A stretch of DNA of 26,193 nucleotides from AWTP1-18 sp036518635. Its GTDB lineage: Bacteria > Pseudomonadota > Gammaproteobacteria > Burkholderiales > Rhodocyclaceae. How positions within the stretch are numbered: the first letter of the stretch is position 1; each line of letters opens with the position of its first letter. The notes below the pieces were generated by a model that worked only from the letters and a program-made list of their open reading frames with translations, had not been told where the DNA came from and did not search any database. The stretch is from NCBI GenBank assembly GCA_036518635.1, contig DATDMT010000121.1, forward strand, positions 1-26,193, read 5' to 3'. Made by a program: the position numbers and the translations under genes. This document shows positions 21,562 through 26,193 of the stretch, one piece after another.

Positions 21562-22242
21562 TTAGAAGGAAATTTCCACCACTCCACCGGCTCGAGCGAC
21601 GCCGCTGACCACCTGGCCGTTGCCCAGGCGGACCCGGGTCAGTTGGCCTTCGGCGGCGCTGTTGAGGGCTTGCCCCTCATTGGAGACCTGGAAACCTTGG
21701 CCCTTGGACTGGACCTTGACGTTTTGCCCCTGCTGGATGATCGGGGTTTGTTTCAGCAGGTCGGCACGGAACGGTCGTCCGGCGGCCACCGGGGTGGTCA
21801 GGGTGCGGCCGATGGCCTGGGCCGGGTCGATGACGATATTGCCCGGCAGGTCGGTGAGGTCACCGTGCTGCCGGTGCAGGTCGGCCTCGCTCAGCACCTG
21901 ACCCTGGCTGAGGGTGCGGGCGGCCACCAGATATTCGCCTTCGACCTTGATGTGCACCGAGACGTATTGGGTCCAGCCGCCTTCCATCTGGCAGCGCACC
22001 ACTACATTGCTGCGGCCCCAGGCGCGGCCGCCGGGCGGCAGGCTGACTTCCATGGCCGGGCAGGGCTGCAATTGGTTGTTGGGATCGATGTTGCCGATGC
22101 TGAAACTGGCCTTGCCGGGCAGGCCGCGGGTCTGCGCCTGGAGGAACTCGGCGATGGCCTTGCGCATCGGCGCCGGGTCCTGGGCGGCCCAGGCTTGCGC
22201 CATGGGGATCAGCAGCAGGCAGATCAGGTGGGGGAGTTTCAT
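21562..22242 (-). CDS. flgA: flagellar P-ring assembly chaperone FlgA
   Basis: A 226-residue periplasmic protein that helps FlgI form the P ring. A signal peptide ends at AQAWA (residues 15-19). The N-terminal part has the two cysteines of LQPCPAMEVSLPPGG and VVVRCQMEGGW, probably a disulfide. The C-terminal half is an SAF-type domain (VAARTLSQGQVLSEADL, IGRTLTTPVAAGRPFRADLL, GQNVKVQSKGQGFQVSNEGQAL). It is divergent from flgB across 216 nt and lies 101 nt before flgM, with the flgM promoter between, so flgA may be read through into flgM as well. Confidence 0.93.
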   Translation of the reverse strand: MKLPHLICLLLIPMAQAWAAQDPAPMRKAIAEFLQAQTRGLPGKASFSIGNIDPNNQLQPCPAMEVSLPPGGRAWGRSNVVVRCQMEGGWTQYVSVHIKVEGEYLVAARTLSQGQVLSEADLHRQHGDLTDLPGNIVIDPAQAIGRTLTTPVAAGRPFRADLLKQTPIIQQGQNVKVQSKGQGFQVSNEGQALNSAAEGQLTRVRLGNGQVVSGVARAGGVVEISF

Positions 22243-22294
22243 GGCGCGGATTCAATCATGCCCACCTGGGGCTGGCAAGCCGCAGCGGCCGGCA

Positions 22295-22309
22295 CGGCAA
22301 TCTTTGCCG
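22295..22309. promoter_or_regulatory. palindrome CGGCAA-TCT-TTGCCG between flgA and flgB
   Basis: Perfect 6-nt arms with a 3-nt spacer, the same arms and spacing as in the flhB leader at 12673-12687. It ends about 85 nt upstream of the flgB sigma-54 element, a usual distance for an activator site. The binding protein is unknown. Confidence 0.45.
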
Positions 22310-22320
22310 CCGCGACCGCC

Positions 22321-22334
22321 CCTTGCCGGCAAGG
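22321..22334. repeat. perfect 14-bp palindrome upstream of flgB
   Basis: CCTTGCCGGCAAGG is its own reverse complement and contains the same TTGCCG and CGGCAA words as the neighbouring site at 22295-22309, in overlapping order. It may be a second half of one activator-binding region. Confidence 0.4.
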
Positions 22335-22393
22335 CGGCCCATGGGCGGCTCGCCGATCCGCTCTGGCTGCGGGTTTGGCAAATCGACGGGCCA

Positions 22394-22410
22394 TGGCACA
22401 GGACGTGCAT
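22394..22410 (+). promoter_or_regulatory. sigma-54 (RpoN) promoter of flgBCDE
   Basis: TGGCAC-AGGAC-GTGCAT has the -24 TGGCAC intact and the invariant GG and GC at the required 12-nt separation; only the first T of TTGC is changed to G. Transcription would start near 22420, 39 nt before the flgB ATG. Confidence 0.65.
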
Positions 22411-22458
22411 TGAGAGGGACACCTTATCGGCAATGCTGAACAAAACTTTAGCCCAATC

Positions 22459-22863
22459 ATGATCGACCGCCTCGACAACGAATTCCGCTTCCAGCAGACC
22501 GCGCTGAACCTGCGCGCGTTCCGCCAGGAACTGCTGGCCTCGAACGTCGCCAACGCGGACACCCCCAATTTCAAGGCCCGCGACATCGACTTCAAGTCGG
22601 CCCTGGCCGGCGCCCTGGCCGGCAAGCGCAGCGGCGACCTGGCGCTGAACCGCACCACCGCCGGCCATCTGTCCGGCGAAGGCGCCAACCGCTACGGCAG
22701 CGAAGTGCAATACCGCGCCGAGTTCCAGGGCTCGGTGGACGGCAACACGGTCAACATGGATGTGGAGCGTGCCGCGCTCTCCGAGAACGCGGTGCATATC
22801 GAAGCCTTGCTGACCTTCATGCGTACCAACATGAAGGATCTGCAGAGCGCCATGCAGAACTGA
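22459..22863 (+). CDS. flgB: flagellar proximal rod protein FlgB
   Basis: A 134-residue axial rod protein exported through the flagellar secretion channel. The N-terminal helix (LNLRAFRQELLASNVANADTPNFKARDIDF) has the rod/hook signature NVANADTPNFKA, and the C-terminal helix (NTVNMDVERAALSENAVHIEALLTFM) completes the coiled-coil pair. No clear ribosome site precedes ATG 22459. It is the first gene of the rightward flgBCDE operon and has a sigma-54-like promoter 49 nt upstream. Length is normal. Confidence 0.96.
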   Translation: MIDRLDNEFRFQQTALNLRAFRQELLASNVANADTPNFKARDIDFKSALAGALAGKRSGDLALNRTTAGHLSGEGANRYGSEVQYRAEFQGSVDGNTVNMDVERAALSENAVHIEALLTFMRTNMKDLQSAMQN

Positions 22864-22877
22864 TGGAGTAAGCGGCC

Positions 22878-23276
22878 ATGTTCAACGTCTTCACCATCGC
22901 CGGATCCGCCCTGACTGCCCAGTCGGCGCGGCTCAACGCCGTCGCCAGCAACCTGGCCAACGCCGACAGCGTGGTCGGCGCCGACGGCCAGCCCTACCGC
23001 GCCAAACAGGTGGTGTTCCAGGCCACCAAAATTGGTACCGACGGCGGCCAGGGCGTCCGCGTCACCCGTGTGGTCGATAGCGCCGCGCCGCTGCGCATGA
23101 CCTTCGACCCGAAAAATCCGGCTGCCGACGAGAACGGCTATGTCGCCATGCCGAACGTGAATGTGGTGGACGAGATGGTCAACATGATCTCGGCCTCCCG
23201 CGCCTATCAGGTCAATGCCGAAGTGATGAGCTCGGCCAAGTCCCTGATGCTGAAGACGCTCGCGATCGGCCAGTAA
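22878..23276 (+). CDS. flgC: flagellar proximal rod protein FlgC
   Basis: A 132-residue rod protein. The N-terminal signature is SALTAQSARLNAVASNLANAD, and the C-terminal helix VVDEMVNMISASRAYQVNAEVM is the standard rod-protein end. The middle PYRAKQVVFQA segment is typical of FlgC. It follows flgB by 14 nt with GGAG upstream of its ATG. It would join FlgB, FlgF and FlgG in the rod. Confidence 0.96.
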   Translation: MFNVFTIAGSALTAQSARLNAVASNLANADSVVGADGQPYRAKQVVFQATKIGTDGGQGVRVTRVVDSAAPLRMTFDPKNPAADENGYVAMPNVNVVDEMVNMISASRAYQVNAEVMSSAKSLMLKTLAIGQ

Positions 23277-23295
23277 GCCCAAGAGGAGAATACGA

Positions 23296-23970
23296 ATGGC
23301 CACCACCAGCGCAACCACCAGCGGTTCCAGCTTCGACTACACCGCGCTCAACGGCACCAGCAAGACCGACACCTCGAAGATGACCGAGGCGCAGGGCCGT
23401 TTCCTCAAGCTGCTGACCACCCAGTTGCAGAATCAGGACCCGCTGAACCCGATGGACAACGCCCAGATGACTTCGCAGATGGCGCAGATCAACATGGTGG
23501 ACGGCATCGACAAGATGAACACGACGATGCAGACCCTGCTGTCGTCGATGACCGGTGCGCAGACCATGCAGGCCGCCTCCCTGGTGAACCATGGCGTGCT
23601 GATCCCGGGTTCCGGTCTTGGCCTCTCCGGCGGCAAGTCGGTGGGCGGTTTCGACCTGGCCGGCGCCGCCGATAAGGTCACGGTCACCATCAAAGACGCC
23701 AACGGCCTTGCCGTGCGCACCATGAACATGGGCAGTGCCAAGGCCGGCCTGAATACCTTTACCTGGGACGGCTCGACCGATGCCGGCACCCAGGCGGTAG
23801 ACGGCAACTACACCATCTCGGTGGCCGCCGTCCAAGGCGGCGACAAGGTCGACGCCACAGCCCTGACCCTGGGCATGGTTTCCAGCGTTTCCACCGGCAG
23901 CGACGGCCTGACCCTGAATGTCAGCGGTCAGGGCTCGTTCAAGCTGTCCGACGTCAAGCAGATTTTCTGA
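23296..23970 (+). CDS. flgD: hook cap/scaffold protein FlgD
   Basis: A 224-residue hook cap that is needed for hook subunit assembly and is later discarded. The N-terminal conserved block (FLKLLTTQLQNQDPLNPMDN followed by AQMTSQMAQINMVDGIDKMN) is the export and cap region. The C-terminal half is a FlgD immunoglobulin-like/Tudor region (VTVTIKDANGLAVRTMNMG, FTWDGSTDAGTQAVDGNYTISV). AGAGGAGA precedes ATG 23296. It sits 19 nt after flgC and 12 nt before flgE. Confidence 0.95.
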   Translation: MATTSATTSGSSFDYTALNGTSKTDTSKMTEAQGRFLKLLTTQLQNQDPLNPMDNAQMTSQMAQINMVDGIDKMNTTMQTLLSSMTGAQTMQAASLVNHGVLIPGSGLGLSGGKSVGGFDLAGAADKVTVTIKDANGLAVRTMNMGSAKAGLNTFTWDGSTDAGTQAVDGNYTISVAAVQGGDKVDATALTLGMVSSVSTGSDGLTLNVSGQGSFKLSDVKQIF

Positions 23971-23982
23971 GGGAGTTGAGTC

Positions 23983-26193
23983 ATGGGCTTTCAACAAGGA
24001 CTTAGTGGCCTGAACGCGTCATCCAAGGCGCTGGAAGCGATCGGCAACAACGTCGCCAACTCCGGCACCGTCGGTTTCAAGGCGGCTGCCGCGCAGTTTT
24101 CCGACGTCTTCGCCGCTTCGCTGGCGGGTGGCGGCGGCTCCCAGATCGGTATCGGTGCCGCCCTGTCGACGGTGGCCCAGCAATTCACCCAGGGCAATAT
24201 CACCTCCACCAGCAATCCGCTGGACCTGGCGATCAACGGCGCCGGCATGTTCCGCCTGTCGAACAACGGCGTCATCAGCTACACCCGCAACGGTCAGTAC
24301 CAGCTCGACAAGAGCGGCTTCATCGTCACCCCCGGTGGCCTGCACCTGACCGGCTATGCGGCGGACCTGAACGGCAACATCGTGCCCGGCAATCTGGTGG
24401 ACCTGCAGGTCAGCACCACCAACATCGCGCCTCAGGTCACCACCAAGAGCCAGATCCAGTTGAACCTGGATTCCCGCGCCACGCCGCCCACCGCACTCAC
24501 CGCCGGCACCCTGACCGCCAACCTGGTGCTGGGCGGCACCACTACCATCACCCAGGGTACCAACGACATTCTGCAACTGTCGGTGGACGGCATCACCGCC
24601 AACATCACCATCCCGCCGGGCTCATACACCCAGGCGACGCTGGCGACCACGATACAGTCGCTGATCAACACCTCCCTGGGTACCTCGGGGGCAGCAGTCA
24701 CCGTCTCGATCGATACCGCCGGGCAGTTGAAGATTCAGTCCAATAGCGTCGGCACCATCGGCAGCCAGGGTACCGGCTCCTCGGTGATCCTGAACGGCGG
24801 CAACTCGGTGCCCACCATCCTCAGCGCCGCCACCCCCGGCACCCTGACCGGCGCCCTGGCGGCGCCCGGCCTGGCGCCTCCCGCCGTTACCTTCCCGCTG
24901 ACCATCGTCGGTGGCACCAACGACCTGCTCGACATCCAGGTGGATGGCGGCGCCACGGTCACCACCGCCAGCCTGGCCGGCGTCTATGCGGACATCAATG
25001 CCCTGGCCACCTCGCTGCAGAATGCGATCAACACCGCGCTGACCGCCGCTGCCCAGCCCGGCCAGGTATCGGTCGGCGTCGCCGCCGGTAACCAGTTGCA
25101 GATCACCTCCAACACCACCGGCCCGACCTCGTCGGTCGGCGGCCTGGCCAATACCGCAGCGGCCTCGCTGTTCGGCGCCGCACCGACCATCGTCGCCGGT
25201 GCCGCCGGCCCGACCAGCTCCACCAACGGCAACCTGACCGGCAACATCGCCCTGCCGGCGCAGACCATCACCGCCGGGGTCAACGACACCCTGAATCTGG
25301 TGGTGGACGGCATCACCGCCAACATCGTCATCCCCGCCGGCACCTATACCGCGGCCCAATTGGCGGGCAACCTCGCCGCCGCGCCCCCCGTGATCGGCGT
25401 GATCCAGACCGCGATCAACAAGGCCCTCGGCACCACCGGCAAGACCGTGGCGGTGAGCACCAACGGCGCCGGCGACCTGGTGATTACCTCCAACTCCAGC
25501 GCCGGTGCCGGTTCCACCGTCACTCTGTCGGGCGGCACTGCGGTGCTCGGCCTGCTCGGTGCCGCTCCCGTGGCCTCAGCCGGCGTCGGCCCCACCTGGG
25601 CCAAGGGCGGTGACAACTTCAGCACCACCAACACCCTGAGCTATACGTCTTCTTCCTCGCAGACGGTGTACGACTCCCTGGGCAACCCGCATAACCTGAA
25701 CCTGTATTTCGTCAAGACCTCGGAAGGCAATCGCTGGCAGGCCTATACGACGCTGGACGGCGGCGGCCAGACCGGCCCGATCGACCTGACCTTCAACAGC
25801 ACCGGCACCCTGACCACCTCGATGCCGCTGACCCAGACCTACACCCTGAACAACGGCGCCACTTCGCCGCTGAGCTTCTCCCTCGACCTCACCGGTTCGA
25901 CCCAGTACGGCGTGGTCTTCGGCGTCAATAATCTGGTGCAGGACGGCTTCACCTCCGGCCGCCTGTCGGCGATGTCGGTCTCGGCGGACGGCACCATCCA
26001 GGGTCGTTATTCCAACGGCAAGTCGCGGAACATGGGCCAGTTGGTGCTGGTTAAGTTCAACAACCAGAACGGCCTGCAGTCCCTGGGCGGCAACCAGTGG
26101 GCGGAAACCGCCGAATCCGGCCAGCCGATTCCCGGCACGCCGGGCCAGGGCAGCCTGGGCGTGGTGCAGGCGGCGGCGGTGGAAGAGTCCAAC
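23983..26193 (+). CDS. flgE: flagellar hook protein FlgE, unusually long, cut off at the window end
   Basis: The hook subunit, open for 737 codons with no stop before the window ends. The N-terminus MGFQQGLSGLNASSKALEAIGNN and the NPLDLAINGAGMFRL block are diagnostic of FlgE, and the last residues (LGVVQAAAVEESN) lead into the conserved C-terminal helix, so about 40 residues are missing. Typical FlgE is about 400 residues. The extra length is a central insert at about residues 187-516 made of three related units, then the usual D1/D2 region (SSQTVYDSLGNPHNLNLYFVK onward). The insert is Thr/Ser/Ala/Gly-rich and lacks cysteine, so it is probably exposed on the hook surface. GGGAG precedes the ATG. 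The gene is read with flgB, flgC and flgD. Confidence 0.95.
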   Translation, partial: MGFQQGLSGLNASSKALEAIGNNVANSGTVGFKAAAAQFSDVFAASLAGGGGSQIGIGAALSTVAQQFTQGNITSTSNPLDLAINGAGMFRLSNNGVISYTRNGQYQLDKSGFIVTPGGLHLTGYAADLNGNIVPGNLVDLQVSTTNIAPQVTTKSQIQLNLDSRATPPTALTAGTLTANLVLGGTTTITQGTNDILQLSVDGITANITIPPGSYTQATLATTIQSLINTSLGTSGAAVTVSIDTAGQLKIQSNSVGTIGSQGTGSSVILNGGNSVPTILSAATPGTLTGALAAPGLAPPAVTFPLTIVGGTNDLLDIQVDGGATVTTASLAGVYADINALATSLQNAINTALTAAAQPGQVSVGVAAGNQLQITSNTTGPTSSVGGLANTAAASLFGAAPTIVAGAAGPTSSTNGNLTGNIALPAQTITAGVNDTLNLVVDGITANIVIPAGTYTAAQLAGNLAAAPPVIGVIQTAINKALGTTGKTVAVSTNGAGDLVITSNSSAGAGSTVTLSGGTAVLGLLGAAPVASAGVGPTWAKGGDNFSTTNTLSYTSSSSQTVYDSLGNPHNLNLYFVKTSEGNRWQAYTTLDGGGQTGPIDLTFNSTGTLTTSMPLTQTYTLNNGATSPLSFSLDLTGSTQYGVVFGVNNLVQDGFTSGRLSAMSVSADGTIQGRYSNGKSRNMGQLVLVKFNNQNGLQSLGGNQWAETAESGQPIPGTPGQGSLGVVQAAAVEESN
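24541..25530 (+). repeat. three tandem repeats in the FlgE insert, flagellin hook-IN-like
   Basis: Units start at about 24541, 24898 and 25261 (119-121 residues apart). Each has GTND or GVND, a beta strand with VDG, a helix with INT or INK, then LxI(T/Q)SN: for example TNDILQLSVDG, TNDLLDIQVDG and VNDTLNLVVDG, ending LKIQSN, LQITSN and LVITSN. They resemble the flagellin hook IN motif of flagellins and FliD. Units 1 and 3 share 25 identical bases (24582-24606 and 25302-25326). Confidence 0.7.

Overview
This GC-rich window looks like chromosome of a motile betaproteobacterium, most likely in or near the Rhodocyclales (Azoarcus/Thauera/Azospira/Dechloromonas-type). The evidence is a polar-flagellum gene set (flhF, flhG, fliA, motC/motD-type stators, a sigma-54-like flgB promoter), an Azoarcus-type 2-aminobenzoyl-CoA monooxygenase/reductase, and the codon and base style. 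Genus assignment is inference. No tRNA, rRNA, IS element, CRISPR array or prophage gene was seen.

Left part (1-4400): an rhlE DEAD-box RNA helicase on the minus strand; then a translationally coupled plus-strand pair encoding a FIST-domain protein of the NosP type (haem/NO sensor) and a soluble NahK-like histidine kinase; then a small minus-strand lipoprotein with an Ala/Lys/Pro/Glu-rich tail.

Catabolic operon (4465-10067, minus strand, transcribed right to left): a two-domain flavoprotein like 2-aminobenzoyl-CoA monooxygenase/reductase, an SDR dehydrogenase, a MarR regulator, and an aryl-CoA ligase of the 2-aminobenzoate-CoA ligase group. The ligase carries a C-terminal RidA-family domain on a proline/alanine linker. 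The ligase would activate anthranilate to its CoA thioester, and the flavoprotein would hydroxylate and reduce it to a non-aromatic enamine. That makes a fused Rid (enamine/imine-handling) domain chemically suggestive. However, the usual Rid catalytic arginine position is methionine here, so its role is open.

Middle (10174-12616): an internally duplicated four-helix membrane protein, an orphan UgpB-like ABC solute-binding protein, and a small periplasmic helical protein followed by a clear rho-independent terminator.

Flagellar island (12623-26193): flhB-flhA-flhF-flhG-fliA-motC-motD run rightward with overlapping or tight junctions. They converge on a leftward flgA, flgM-flgN block, and flgB-flgC-flgD-flgE run rightward to the window end, where flgE is cut off. 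A sigma-28-like promoter precedes flgM and a sigma-54-like promoter precedes flgB. Two copies of the palindrome CGGCAA-N3-TTGCCG lie upstream of flhB and between flgA and flgB, and may mark a shared regulator. FlhG keeps its FlhF-activating N-terminal motif but has lost the recognisable ATPase motifs. FlgE is unusually long, with three tandem repeats in its middle.
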